This document shows positions 20,803-32,168 of a DNA stretch of 64,000 bases, in pieces. The stretch is from CAVUQH01 sp963774445 (GTDB lineage Bacteria; Myxococcota_A; Polyangia; Haliangiales; Haliangiaceae), in assembly GCA_963774445.1 (NCBI GenBank), contig CAVZFC010000019.1, positions 1,860,001 through 1,924,000 of the forward strand, given 5' to 3'. Below the pieces are notes generated by a model. The model did no database searches, was not told the origin of the DNA, and saw only the letters and a program-made list of their open reading frames with translations. Each line of letters begins with the position of its first letter. Position 1 is the stretch's first letter. Made by a program: the position numbers and the translations under genes.

Positions 20803-21261
20803 CTAACTAGCTGCGCCCGGGGGGAAGTCAACTTCGATGACGCGGCCGCCCTCGACGTCGACCAGGAGGGCGCCGTCGACCGGGTAGGCGATCCGATACT
20901 CGAGCAGCTGGCGGCGCGTGGCGGCGTTGGTCAGGCTGGGCGCCGACTGGCCGGTCTTGACCTCGGCGACCAGGGCGCGGCCGTCGCGCTCGACCACGTA
21001 GTCGACCCGCAGCTCGACGTCGACCTCGCCGTCGCTCGTCGCCAGGCGCCAGGAGCGAGTCGCCTGGCGCTCGCGCACCTGGTAGCCCAGCTCGCCGAGC
21101 AGCGCCTCGGCCTCCTCCTCGCCGGCCACGGCGCGGGCTCCGCGGCGTCGGGCCAGCCGGCTGCGGCTCCGGGCCCGCGCCCAGCGCGCCGCGGCGACCA
21201 GCAGCAGCACGATGACGGCGCCGATCGCCAGCGCGATCCAGGTCTCGGCGTCCAGGCGCAC
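20803..21261 (-). CDS. Membrane-anchored PD-(D/E)XK nuclease-like protein
   Basis: With the GTG start at 21261 the protein has 152 residues. An N-terminal membrane helix (WIALAIGAVIVLLLVAAARW) is followed by a basic stretch and a compact restriction-endonuclease-like core: VDVELRVDYVVERDGRALVAEVKTG fits the D...(D/E)xK active-site pattern, and RQLLEYRIAY fits the following helix. The family is often annotated as PD-(D/E)XK or DUF-type. TATTCC lies 7 nt before this GTG, which favours it over the ATG at 21339. The role is unknown; membrane nucleases of this kind may act in DNA uptake, processing or defence. Confidence 0.55.
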   Translation of the reverse strand: MRLDAETWIALAIGAVIVLLLVAAARWARARSRSRLARRRGARAVAGEEEAEALLGELGYQVRERQATRSWRLATSDGEVDVELRVDYVVERDGRALVAEVKTGQSAPSLTNAATRRQLLEYRIAYPVDGALLVDVEGGRVIEVDFPPGAAS

Positions 21262-21313
21262 CGAAACTGGAATAGCCCGCGGGGCTGCCGCGGGCCAGAA
21301 AATGTCGAGTGCC

Positions 21314-21350
21314 GGGAAACCGGGGCAACACCATGCCACCCCGGCTTCCC
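21314..21350 (-). terminator. Hairpin after htrA, possible weak terminator
   Basis: GGGAAACCGGGG and CCCCGGCTTCCC form a 12-bp stem with one wobble pair and a 13-nt loop, starting 11 bp after the htrA stop. No U-run follows directly, so it may stabilise mRNA 3' ends rather than terminate. A second 8-bp GC hairpin lies at 21275-21295. Confidence 0.35.
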
Positions 21351-21361
21351 GACCAGGAGGC

Positions 21362-22501
<1,140 letters not shown>

Positions 22502-22554
22502 GTGGATAACGACCGTTCCGACCAGCCCCGCCATTCCCGGGTTGCCCCGGCGGC

Positions 22555-22589
22555 TGTGGCATTTTGCCCGAACTGGGCAAAATGCCACG
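22555..22589. repeat. Perfect 14-bp inverted repeat between divergent genes
   Basis: GTGGCATTTTGCCC, a 5-nt loop GAACT, and its exact reverse complement lie between htrA (leftward) and the deiminase-family gene (rightward). The arms are AT-richer than the surroundings. It could be an operator or a cruciform/hairpin; it does not match CIRCE. Confidence 0.8.
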
Positions 22590-22662
22590 TGGGGAGGGCG
22601 CCGGTGGGCTTCACAAATGCTTGCCATGGAGGGGGTGATCCGGGCCCCATTGAGGGACGCAC

Positions 22663-23799
22663 ATGCTTCGCCGCGCCGCTGCCGTCCTCGTGGCCATTTT
22701 CGCCTTCGGCCTTTGGCACTACGCAACGGCGCGCGGGCGCTCCGTGCCGCTCGTGCGTGCGAGTCGCACGAACGTCGAGCGGCACGAGCCGCGGGTGCGG
22801 CTTCCGCCGCCGCCGCCGGTGACCCTGCCGGGCGAGTTCGAGCCGGTCGATCTGGTGCTGATGAGCTGGGACGACTCCCTGGCCGACTTCTACGCCGAGG
22901 TCTTGATCGGCATCGGCACCGAGGCGCGCGTGGCGTTCGTCGTCGAGGAGTGGGAGCACGATGCCATCCTCGAGCAGCTTCGCGATCGCGGCGTCGACAC
23001 GCGCCGGGTCGAGTTCGTGTCGTCGGCGGCCGACACGGTGTGGATGCGCGACTACGGCCCGGTGACCGTGCGCGGTCCGCTGGGCGACGAATGGACGGTC
23101 GACTTCCAGTACACCGATCGGGCCGAGGACGACGGCGTGCCGCTTCGCGTGACGCACGCCCGCTGGCCCGGCCGCCGCGTCAACGAGGTTCCGCTCAAGC
23201 TCGAGGGCGGCAATCTACTGTCCGATGGCAGCGGCCGCTGCGTCTCCACCAACTTCGTCTTCGAGCTGGACTCGCAGCGCTACAGCGAGGCGCAGGTCCG
23301 CCGCATACTGGCCGACTCGGTCGGCTGCCGTCAGCTGATCGTGGTGCCGCGCCTGGCCGGCGAGCCGACCGGCCACGCCGACATGTACATCTCGCTGACC
23401 GGGCGCGGGCAGGCGATCGTGGGCCGCTACGATCCCAACGACGACGCGACCAACGCCGACCTGGCCGACGAGGGCGCCGACGACCTGCGCCGCGCCGGCT
23501 TCCGCGTTCGGCGGGTGCCGATGCCGGCCAACGCCGACGGCCGCTACCGCAGCTACACCAACGCGCTGGCGGTCAACCGCACGGTGCTGGTGCCGGTCTA
23601 CCAGGACGGCGACACCGACGAGCGCGAGGCGCTGCGCGTCTTCGCCCAGGCCTATCCCGGCCGCAGCATCGTGCCGATCGACGCCAGTGGGATCATCGAG
23701 CTGGACGGCGCCGTGCACTGCGCCGCCCTGGCGATCCCTCGGAGCTACGCGCCCCCGGTCCCCCGCGGCCCGGTCCGACAGGCATCCCGGGGGCTCTAG
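22663..23799 (+). CDS. Agmatine deiminase/peptidylarginine deiminase-family protein
   Basis: The 378-residue protein has a short hydrophobic N-terminus (signal peptide or anchor, about 4-20) and a guanidine-modifying fold. Motifs are DTVWMRDYGP (about 124-133), KLEGGNLL, the catalytic-type GHADMY and a C-terminal catalytic Cys in GAVHCAAL (C353). The family hydrolyses agmatine or protein arginine to the citrulline-like product and ammonia. Export, if real, would favour a porphyromonas-type peptidylarginine deiminase over cytoplasmic agmatine deiminase. It stands alone, divergent from htrA. Confidence 0.85.
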   Translation: MLRRAAAVLVAIFAFGLWHYATARGRSVPLVRASRTNVERHEPRVRLPPPPPVTLPGEFEPVDLVLMSWDDSLADFYAEVLIGIGTEARVAFVVEEWEHDAILEQLRDRGVDTRRVEFVSSAADTVWMRDYGPVTVRGPLGDEWTVDFQYTDRAEDDGVPLRVTHARWPGRRVNEVPLKLEGGNLLSDGSGRCVSTNFVFELDSQRYSEAQVRRILADSVGCRQLIVVPRLAGEPTGHADMYISLTGRGQAIVGRYDPNDDATNADLADEGADDLRRAGFRVRRVPMPANADGRYRSYTNALAVNRTVLVPVYQDGDTDEREALRVFAQAYPGRSIVPIDASGIIELDGAVHCAALAIPRSYAPPVPRGPVRQASRGL

Positions 23800-23827
23800 A
23801 GACGCGAGCCCGCGGCTCCCTCCAAGA

Positions 23828-25051
23828 CTAGAGCTGGTCGAGGTCCTTGAGGATCAGGTCGCCCAGGCTCTTGCCGATCTTGCCGTAGATGCGGGTCCGC
23901 TCGGTCTTCACGTAGAAGGTGACCTTGGGCGGCTTGGGCTTGGGCGGCTCCGGCGGCTTGGCGGCATCGCCGGGCTTGGCCGCGTCGCCAGGCTTGGCCG
24001 CGTCGCCGGGCTTGGCCGCAGCGTCGCCGGGCTTGGCCGCGTCGCCGGGCTTGGCCGCGTCGCCGGGCTTGGCCGCGTCGCCGGCCGGCGGCGCCGCGGG
24101 CTCCTCGGCCGGGACCTCGTGCTTGTACAGCTCGAAGGTGCCGAGCTGCTTGCCCTTGTCGTCCTTGTAGGTGACCGCCAGGAGCTTGGTCATCAGCTCC
24201 GGCTTGTCGATGTCGGACTGCTTCACGTACTCGGTCGGACGGGTTCCGGTCTCGATCCGACTGAGGAAGTTGGCCAGGGTCTGGTCGGGCTTGTCGGGCG
24301 TGCGCGAGTCGGCCCAGCCCTTCTTCTTGCCCTGCTCGGTCTCGGTCTCGGTGCGCTGGAAGGTGCGCTTCTTGCCCTCTCCGCTCGTCGCCTCGAGATC
24401 GACGGCGGCCACGTCGTCCGGCTTGAACTCGTGGATCTTGCGCAGGTTCATTCCGCTCTCACCGCCGTGCAACGGGGCGATGATGCTGCCGGCGATGGCG
24501 TAGGCGTCGCCGGTCTCGGTGTCGATCGCCCAGCGATCGGCGCCGCCGTAGATGCGGCCGCCCAGGATCAGCGAGCGCGTCGTGCCACCCGCGAACGTGA
24601 CCGTGATGTTGTCGGTCGAGTCGGTCAGCCCGTCTTCTTTCTTGGCGTCGTCGTCGAGCTGACCCAGGCTGCGCAGCGCGCGCAGCTCGGCCAGGTTCTC
24701 GACCGCGCTCTCGCCGCGATCGTCGACCGGGAACTCGCGCTCGGTGGTCTTGATCTGCGGGTCGGGCGGCGGTGCGTCGGGCGGCGCGTCCGCCTGGCGC
24801 GGCGGGCGTACCTTGGTGGCGCGGGTCTCGCTGCCCCACCAGTAGCTGCCGTTGCCATCCGACTTGCGGTCGATGCGCACGGTGCGGTCCTTGGTCTCGT
24901 AGACCACCGCCGTGACCTTGTCGAGCGGCTTGGACCAGACGACGATGTCGCCGGTCTTGGGCTCTACCTTTTTCTCGGCCGTCCACGCCCGGTACGACAG
25001 CACCAGGACGACCAACAGCAGAACGCCGTGAACGATTGGTCCGCGTTTCAT
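23828..25051 (-). CDS. DUF4340-domain protein of a Gld-type ABC locus
   Basis: The 407-residue protein begins with a signal anchor (about 7-22), followed by the beta-rich DUF4340 region (SYRAWTAEK...GDIVVWSKP...VTAVVYETKDRTVRIDRK). A low-complexity linker of seven AAKPGD-type hexapeptides (about 320-360) separates it from a C-terminal segment ending YGKIGKSLGDLILKDLDQL. DUF4340 genes regularly follow GldF/GldG-like permease genes and their products probably work with the exporter in the envelope. The start overlaps the gldG-like stop (ATGA). Confidence 0.75.
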   Translation of the reverse strand: MKRGPIVHGVLLLVVLVLSYRAWTAEKKVEPKTGDIVVWSKPLDKVTAVVYETKDRTVRIDRKSDGNGSYWWGSETRATKVRPPRQADAPPDAPPPDPQIKTTEREFPVDDRGESAVENLAELRALRSLGQLDDDAKKEDGLTDSTDNITVTFAGGTTRSLILGGRIYGGADRWAIDTETGDAYAIAGSIIAPLHGGESGMNLRKIHEFKPDDVAAVDLEATSGEGKKRTFQRTETETEQGKKKGWADSRTPDKPDQTLANFLSRIETGTRPTEYVKQSDIDKPELMTKLLAVTYKDDKGKQLGTFELYKHEVPAEEPAAPPAGDAAKPGDAAKPGDAAKPGDAAAKPGDAAKPGDAAKPGDAAKPPEPPKPKPPKVTFYVKTERTRIYGKIGKSLGDLILKDLDQL

Positions 25052-27079
25052 GACGACTTCCTCGCTTTGCCGCGGCGGCGGCGGCCGCTGCGCGCGCCCA
25101 CCGCCAGCCCCAGGCCCAGGATCAGGAGCGGCGCGCCAACGATGGTGCCGTAGAACCACTTGGCGTCGCGCGCGCGGGTGTGCTTGATGCGAACGTCTTT
25201 CTCCGAGACAGTCTCACCGGCGTAGATCTCCTCGCCGCTGAGCCACTTGACGGCGTCGGCGAAGGCGACCTGCGCGATCAGCGCCCGGCCCTGGATCTGA
25301 TCGACGAACAGCTCGATGTCGCCGAACAGCAGCGCGCGCATGCCGGTCTTGTCGATCTGCTTCTCTTTGCCTTCGGGTGGCGCCTCGCCGACGGCGGCCG
25401 GGTCCTCGACCGCCACCGCCAGGTTGTAAGCCTGCCGCTTCTCGCTCTCCTTGTTGAAGCGGAAGTCCTTGTTGAGGTCGCGGAAGGTGCTCTTGGGCGA
25501 GGTGATGATGTAGGTGCGTTTGGGCTTCTTCTTGGGGTCGGCCATCCGCTCGAACGGCGCGTCCTCGAACGAGCCGGCGATGATGAACGGCAGCCCGCCC
25601 TCGCGCGAGCCGACCCTCGACAGGGTGGTGACCGACGCGTGCGACGAGAAGTCCTTGGCCAGGATGACCATGTTGTCCGCGATGCTGCGGCGCATGCGCA
25701 ACGGCCGCGAGTCGTCGGCCAGCGGCGTGTTGTTCCAGGTAACGCCCAGGCGCCCGCTCAGCATGCCCAGGTCGGCCTTGCTCTGCGGGTCGATGGCCAT
25801 CATCAACGAGCCGCCGCGAGCCAGGTAGCGGTCCAGGGCGTCGAGCTCGGCGTCCATCAGCGGAGCTCGCGGCCCCATCACCAGCACCACGTCGGCGTCG
25901 TCCGGGACGTCCACGGTCAGCACGTCGCGGGCCAGGTTCTTCACCTGGTAGTTCAGCCGCGACAGGATGGTCTTGATGATCTGTGCCTGCGCGTCGGGAT
26001 TCTTGGCGGCCAGCGCACCGATCGAGCCGGGGTCGTTGATCTCGCCGTGGCCGACGGTCATGTAGACCACCATCTTGTCGCGGATGACCTTCATCAGCGA
26101 CTTCTGCACCGTCTGGTCGAGCGTGCGCAGCTGATTGCGCCGCGCCTTTTCCATGTCGGTGTCAACGGTGAAGGTGTCGGTCTTCTCCTTGCCCGCGTCG
26201 GCGGCCGCTTTGGCCTTGTCGTCGGCGCCGCCGGGCGCCGCGCCGTCATCGTTGGTCTCGCGGACCAACACCACCGTGCCGTCCTTGCTGACCTTGTACT
26301 TCTCGGCCAGCTCCTGGTCGCGGTAGCGGTCGTGCACCTCCACCGTCAGGTTGCCGGCCTTGGTCTGCAGCGAGTCGAAGTAGCCCTTGACCTCGTCCTT
26401 GACCTCGTTGACGTCGGGGAAGAAGAGCAGCGCCTTCAGCGGCTGGCTGGTGTTGGAGACCATGGCCACGGTCGCCGAGCCGGGGCTGGAGGTGCGGAAG
26501 TAGCTGACGTCCTTGCGGATGTTCTTCTGCCCGGCCAGGTTGCAGGTGGCCATGAGGAACGACAGCGCCAGGGCGATGGTCAGGCCGGAGGTGGCCATGG
26601 TGCTGACCCGGTAGCTGTCCACCGAGGCGTCCTCGTCGTCGTCCTTGGGCGACAGCGACAGCTCGCCGCGGTTGGAGACGCCCAGCGCGACCTCGGCCAT
26701 GATCAGCGGAATCAGCGACGCCAGCATGAGGATGGTCCAGGTGATGGTGACCATCGTCTCGGCGTGGGCCGCCTTCTTCGGATCGAGATCCGGGTTGGCG
26801 GTGTAGTCGGGCGAGAAGAAGAAGATCGCCAGCGCCACCATCACGCCGATGTGGCAGGCCAGGAGGATCAGCTCGACCCGGCGCCGCTTGCCCTTGGACT
26901 TGGCGAAGGCCAGCGCGCGGACCGCGGTCGAACGCCACCACCAGGAAGCCGCCCAGGTAGGTGAGCACGGTGGCTGCGCCACCGGCGTGGGCGAACGCTC
27001 GCTCGCCCAGGAAGATGAAGAAGAGGCCCACGGCCATCATGACCGAGAGCCACCAGGGAGTCGCCGTTCTCATCGCCAT
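25048..27079 (-). CDS. GldG-like ABC exporter auxiliary protein, with internal frameshift
   Basis: Read from 27079, the first 50 codons (MAMRTATPWWLSVMMAVGLF...TYLGGFLVVA) are in one frame and the rest (STAVRALAFAKSKGKRRR...) in another. Dropping one base at 26930-26932 joins them into about 675 residues. The product has several N-terminal membrane helices, the extracytoplasmic Gldg domain (PF09822-like, with MTVGHGEINDP and a MAIDPQSKADLGML segment) and a C-terminal membrane helix. GldG-type proteins partner the GldA/GldF ABC exporter, used for gliding or secretion in some phyla and of unknown cargo here. The frameshift may be a sequencing error; a downstream start could still give a shorter protein. 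Confidence 0.7.
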
Positions 27080-27784
27080 CGTTTGAGCTCCGTGGCCTTG
27101 GTGGCGAGCAGGAGGAAGAAGTAGATGACCGCCACGTAGTAGACGACATCCGCGAGGTTGAAGATGCCGGTCATGAAGCCGCCCTGGTAGTGCACGTGCC
27201 AGAGGTCGAGGTTCTCGAACACGCCCTTGAGCGGCTCGTCGAGCATCTTGGCCAGCGGGAACAGCAGCACCATGACGCCGTTGATCGCGGTGGCCACGAT
27301 GGCGGCGATCAGCTGGTGCGGCGAAAGCGAGCTGGAGAAGATGCCGATGGCGATGCTCGATCCGCCCAGGAGCAACAGTCCCAGGTAGCCGACCAGGAGC
27401 TGGGTCATGGTGATCTTGCCGTTGACCAGGATCAGCAGCGGCAAGTAGACCGACAGCGCCAGCACGATGGCCAGGAACAGGAACGCCGATAGGAACTTGC
27501 CGAGGATGATCTCGACGTCTCGGACCGGCGACGTGTTGAGCAGGATGATGGTGCCGTTCTGCCGCTCCTCGGCGATCAGCCGGATCGACAGGGCCACGCC
27601 GACGAACATGACGACGCCGCTCATCACCCAGAAGAACTGGCGCAAGACGTCGGCCGAGTAGCGCTCGCTGGCGCCCAGGGCGATCGCCTGGAACAGGATG
27701 CCGGCCACCAGCAGCGCGAGCCCGGCCACCACGTAGCCGATCACCGACCGCAGGTACGCCGACATCTCGCGGCGGAAGATGATG

Positions 27785-27798
<14 letters not shown>
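27070..27798 (-). CDS. ABC-2-type permease, GldF-like
   Basis: The 242-residue integral membrane protein has about six helices and the ABC-2 motif SIRLIAEERQNGTIILLNTSPVRDVEIILGKF in the first cytoplasmic loop, which identifies the ABC-2/NosY/GldF class. It pairs with the ATPase encoded just upstream (14-bp overlap) and the GldG-like protein downstream (10-bp overlap). The substrate is unknown. ABC-2 exporters of this type move polysaccharides, lipids or unknown envelope components. Confidence 0.85.
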
Positions 27799-28738
<940 letters not shown>

Positions 28739-28750
28739 TTGAGCCAGCAG

Positions 28751-28778
28751 GTTTTAAACCCTGGGCGCACAGAGTCAA
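28751..28778 (-). promoter_or_regulatory. Sigma70-type promoter of the Gld-type ABC operon
   Basis: On the minus strand TTGACT (28778-28773) is separated by 16 bp from TAAAAC (28756-28751), 12 nt before the ATG. The region is also covered by a 7-bp inverted repeat (AAACCCT/AGGGTTT) and a 6-bp one (CGCACA/TGTGCG), which are possible operator sites. Confidence 0.6.
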
Positions 28779-28803
28779 GGGTTTCAAGTGTGCGAATTCT
28801 TTC

Positions 28804-29892
28804 TTATTCTTCGCCCGGAAATAGGCAGAGTTGCGACTCTGGTTTAGGTGGACGGGTAAACCGGCCCGAATCCAGGGGGGGGAGCCGGCCATCCATGCCC
28901 AGGCGGCGCGCGGCTACCTCGTAACGTCGCGCGATCATGTCGGCATGGGGCCCGGTGCCGCGCATCCGCACGCCGTAGCGGGCGTCGTAGAGGGCGCCAC
29001 CGCGCATGCCGCGAATGAGATCGATCACACGTTGTTTGCGATCGGGGTAGTGCGCGTCGAGCCACTCGTCGAACAGATCTTTGAGCTCCAGCGGCAGGCG
29101 CAGGACCAGGTAGCTGGCCGCGCCGGCTCCGGCCTCGGCGGCTGCCGCCAGGATCCGTTCGAGCTCGTGGTCGGTCAGCCCGGGCACCACCGGCGAGACC
29201 AGGACGCCCACGGGCACACCGGCGTCGGCCAGCGCGCGCACGGCGTCGAGCCGCCGCTGGGGCGTCGGCGCCCGCGGCTCCATGCGCCGGGCCAGGGCGC
29301 GATCGAGGGTAGTGACCGACACGAAGACGTGCGCCAGGCGATCGGCGGCCAGGTCGGTCAACAGATCCAGGTCGCGCAGCACCAGGTTCGACTTGGTGAC
29401 GATGCCGACCGGGTGGCGGTAGTCACGAAACACTTCCAGCAGCCGGCGGGTCAGCCCCAGCCCGCGCTCGATCGGCTGGTAGGGATCGGTGTTGGCGCCG
29501 ACCGCGATGGTCTGCGGCCGGTAGCGCGGGTGGTCGAACGTGCGGCGCAGCAGCTCGGGCCCGTCCGGCTTGGCGAAGATGCGGCTCTCGAAGTCGAGAC
29601 CCGGGGAAAGACCCAGGTAGGCGTGGGTAGGTCGAGCAAAGCAGTAGACGCAGCCGTGCTCGCAGCCCTTGTACGGGTTGATCGAGCGGTCGAACGGGAC
29701 GTCTGGCGAGTCGTTCTGGCTGACGATGCTCTTGCTGCGTTCGGCGGTGACCTGGGTCTTCCGCCGCGGGGGCTCTTCGTCCAGGGTGCCCCAGCCGTCG
29801 TCGAACGCGAGGCGGCGCTCCGGCTCGTAGCGGCCCGAATCGTTCGACGCCGCGCCGCGACCCTTGCGCGGCTTTACGATGCGCACCTCCAC
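28804..29892 (-). CDS. Radical SAM protein, PA0069/SplB-like family
   Basis: The 362-residue protein has the radical SAM cysteines C77, C81 and C84 in CEHGCVYC, preceded by SINPYKG, and a TIM-barrel core with HPVGIVTKSNLVLRDLDLL. This is the signature of the PA0069 family, related to spore photoproduct lyase, whose substrate is unknown. The N-terminal 50 residues are basic and RGAASN-like, as in the family. It starts at GTG; TACCCT lies 6 nt before it, suggesting a leaderless message. It is divergent from the xanthine dehydrogenase operon with 38 bp between starts. Confidence 0.88.
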   Translation of the reverse strand: MEVRIVKPRKGRGAASNDSGRYEPERRLAFDDGWGTLDEEPPRRKTQVTAERSKSIVSQNDSPDVPFDRSINPYKGCEHGCVYCFARPTHAYLGLSPGLDFESRIFAKPDGPELLRRTFDHPRYRPQTIAVGANTDPYQPIERGLGLTRRLLEVFRDYRHPVGIVTKSNLVLRDLDLLTDLAADRLAHVFVSVTTLDRALARRMEPRAPTPQRRLDAVRALADAGVPVGVLVSPVVPGLTDHELERILAAAAEAGAGAASYLVLRLPLELKDLFDEWLDAHYPDRKQRVIDLIRGMRGGALYDARYGVRMRGTGPHADMIARRYEVAARRLGMDGRLPPLDSGRFTRPPKPESQLCLFPGEE

Positions 29893-29930
29893 GCGGGCAG
29901 GGTAGCGCGAACCCGTGATACAAACGAGGG

Positions 29931-32168
29931 ATGCCCGAGAATGCGCGGACGGGGACCGAGGTAGGACGGTCGATCCCCCGCGTGGACGGCGTCGCCAAGG
30001 TCACCGGACGCGCGGTCTACGTGGACGACATCGCCACGCCCGGAGCGCTCTACGGCGCCACCGTGCGCAGCGCGGTGCCGCGCGGCACGTTGCGCGCCAT
30101 TCGCCGCGACCCGGACTTCGACTGGAGCGGCGTCGTGGTGGTCACTGCCGCCGACATTCCCGGGCGCAACCTGATCGCTCTGATCGAAGAGGACCAGCCG
30201 GCGCTGGTGCCGGTCGGCGGCGAGGTGCGGCACACAGACGAGCCGGTGGCGCTGGTTGCCGCGCCGACCGCGGCGCGGGCGCGGGCGGCGGCCGCCGCGA
30301 TCACCCTGGAGATCGATCCGCTGCCCGCCATCCACTCGATCGAAGAGTCGCTGGCGGCCGACGTGCTGCTGCACGGCGACGACAACGTCTTCACCCGCTA
30401 CGTCATCCGCAAGGGCGACCGCGACATCGACGAGGCGCTGGCCGAGTGCCACACGGTGATCGAAGGGACCTATCGGACCGGCGCGCAGGAGCAGATGTAC
30501 ATCGAGCCGCAGGGAATCCTCGCCGAGTGGAGAGACGGCACCTGCCACATCATCGGCTCGATGCAGTGCCCCTACTACGTGCACAAGGCGATGAAGGCGC
30601 TCCTCGGCGTCGGTGACGATGGTGTGGTCATCGGCCAGGCCGTGACCGGCGGCGGCTTCGGCGGCAAGGAGGAGTACCCGTCGATGATCTCGGCGCACGC
30701 CGCGCTGCTGGCGCGCGCGGCCCAGGCGCCGGTGCGGCTCATCTACGACCGCGGCGAAGATATCGCCGCCACCACCAAGCGCCACCCGGCCCGGGTTCAC
30801 CACCGCCTCGGCCTCGACGCCGACGGCACCGTCCGCGTGATCGACGCCGACGTCGTCATCGACGGCGGCGCCTACGTGACGTTGTCGCCGGTGGTGCTGT
30901 CGCGGGCGGTGCTGCACGCCGCCGGGCCGTACCGCTGCGACCAGGTGCGCATCGTCGGGCGGGCGGTGGCGACCAACACGCCGCCGCACGGCGCCTTCCG
31001 CGGCTTCGGTGCACCGCAGACCACGTTTGCTTACGAGCGACAGATGCACAAGGCCGGTCGCCTCCTTGGCATCGGCCCGGTCGAGCTGCGCAAGCAGAAC
31101 ATGTTGCGCGTGGGTGACACCACGGCGACATCGCAGACGTTGACGCACAGCGTGGGCAGCGCCGAGGTCGTCGCGCGGGTCGAAGAGGTGGCGGGGCCGG
31201 CCCCGGCGCGGACTGGCCGGTCGGCGGCGGGCGCCGAGGTGCGGCGCGGCCGCGGCGTGGCGTTCTACTTCCACGGCGCCGGCTTCACCGGCAGCGGCGA
31301 GCAGCGGTTGGCCGGGCGCGCGACCATTCGCCTGCAGCCCGACGGCCTGTTCCACGTGCTGTCCAGCTCGACCGACATCGGCCAGGGAGTGCTGACGATC
31401 TTTTCGCAGATCGCGGCCACGGCGCTGGGCGTCGAGCCGGCGCTGATCACGGTGCCGGAACCGTCGACCGACCAGGTGCCCGACAGCGGGCCGACGGTGG
31501 CGTCGCGCACCTGCATGGTGGTCGGCGGTGTGATCGAGCGCGCGGCTCGCGAGCTGCGCGGGACCATCGAGGCCTGGGCTGCCGAGCACGGCGTCAGCGG
31601 CAGCGTCGCCGAGCTGTCGCGGGCGATGGCGACCGAGGCCGGCGGCGCCGAGGCGACCGCGCAGTACGCGCCGCCGCCCGGGATCGAGTGGGACGACGCC
31701 ACCTACACCGGGTCGGCCTATCCCTGCTACGGCTGGGCCTGCTGCCTGGTCGACGTGGCGGTCAACGTCAACACCTACGAGGTGACCATCGAGCGCTGTG
31801 TCCACGCGGTCAACGTCGGCAAGGCGATCAACCCGGTCATCGTCAAGGGACAGGTCGAGGGCGGAACGCTGCAGGCGCTCGGCTGGGCGACCATCGAGGA
31901 CGTCGTCTACCGCGACGGCCGCGTCGCCAACCCCAACATGACCAACTGCATCGTGCCGACGTCGGCCGACGCACCGGAGATGGAGACCATGCTGGTCGAG
32001 GTGCCGTTTCCGTTCGGGCCGCACGGGGCCAAGGGCGTGGGCGAGATTCCGATGGACGGGCCGGCGGCCGCGGTGGCCGGCGCGGTCGAGGATGCGCTGG
32101 GCGTGCCGTTCGATCAGCTTCCGATCCTGCCCGAGCGCGTGGCCGCGGCGCTGAGGAGGCCGGCGTGA
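29931..32168 (+). CDS. Xanthine dehydrogenase-type molybdenum-binding subunit
   Basis: The 745-residue subunit belongs to the xanthine oxidase family and carries the molybdopterin-cytosine-dinucleotide or Mo-pterin site. Visible features are GVAKVTGRAVYVDD at the N-terminus, AQEQMYIEPQG, the GGGFGGKE loop, GAFRGFGAPQ (substrate Arg) and the catalytic Glu in GAKGVGE near the C-terminus. These match xanthine/hypoxanthine-type hydroxylases better than CO dehydrogenase (no CSFR loop). It is the first gene of a four-gene set whose members overlap by GTGA, giving a Mo-FeS-FAD enzyme. Confidence 0.9.
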   Translation: MPENARTGTEVGRSIPRVDGVAKVTGRAVYVDDIATPGALYGATVRSAVPRGTLRAIRRDPDFDWSGVVVVTAADIPGRNLIALIEEDQPALVPVGGEVRHTDEPVALVAAPTAARARAAAAAITLEIDPLPAIHSIEESLAADVLLHGDDNVFTRYVIRKGDRDIDEALAECHTVIEGTYRTGAQEQMYIEPQGILAEWRDGTCHIIGSMQCPYYVHKAMKALLGVGDDGVVIGQAVTGGGFGGKEEYPSMISAHAALLARAAQAPVRLIYDRGEDIAATTKRHPARVHHRLGLDADGTVRVIDADVVIDGGAYVTLSPVVLSRAVLHAAGPYRCDQVRIVGRAVATNTPPHGAFRGFGAPQTTFAYERQMHKAGRLLGIGPVELRKQNMLRVGDTTATSQTLTHSVGSAEVVARVEEVAGPAPARTGRSAAGAEVRRGRGVAFYFHGAGFTGSGEQRLAGRATIRLQPDGLFHVLSSSTDIGQGVLTIFSQIAATALGVEPALITVPEPSTDQVPDSGPTVASRTCMVVGGVIERAARELRGTIEAWAAEHGVSGSVAELSRAMATEAGGAEATAQYAPPPGIEWDDATYTGSAYPCYGWACCLVDVAVNVNTYEVTIERCVHAVNVGKAINPVIVKGQVEGGTLQALGWATIEDVVYRDGRVANPNMTNCIVPTSADAPEMETMLVEVPFPFGPHGAKGVGEIPMDGPAAAVAGAVEDALGVPFDQLPILPERVAAALRRPA

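Noticed and set aside
22555..22589. CIRCE element upstream of htrA
   Set aside because: The arms do not match TTAGCACTC-N9-GAGTGCTAA and the loop is 5 nt.
26925..26936. Programmed frameshift in the GldG-like gene
   Set aside because: No slippery heptamer or stimulatory structure was recognised; a single-base error or lesion is simpler.
25180..26964. Plus-strand frame of 594 codons within the Gld-type locus
   Set aside because: It is antisense to recognisable GldG-like coding sequence and has no domain.
29874..32024. Minus-strand frame of 716 codons within the molybdenum-subunit gene
   Set aside because: His/Arg/Asp-rich antisense shadow; plus strand has the xanthine dehydrogenase motifs.
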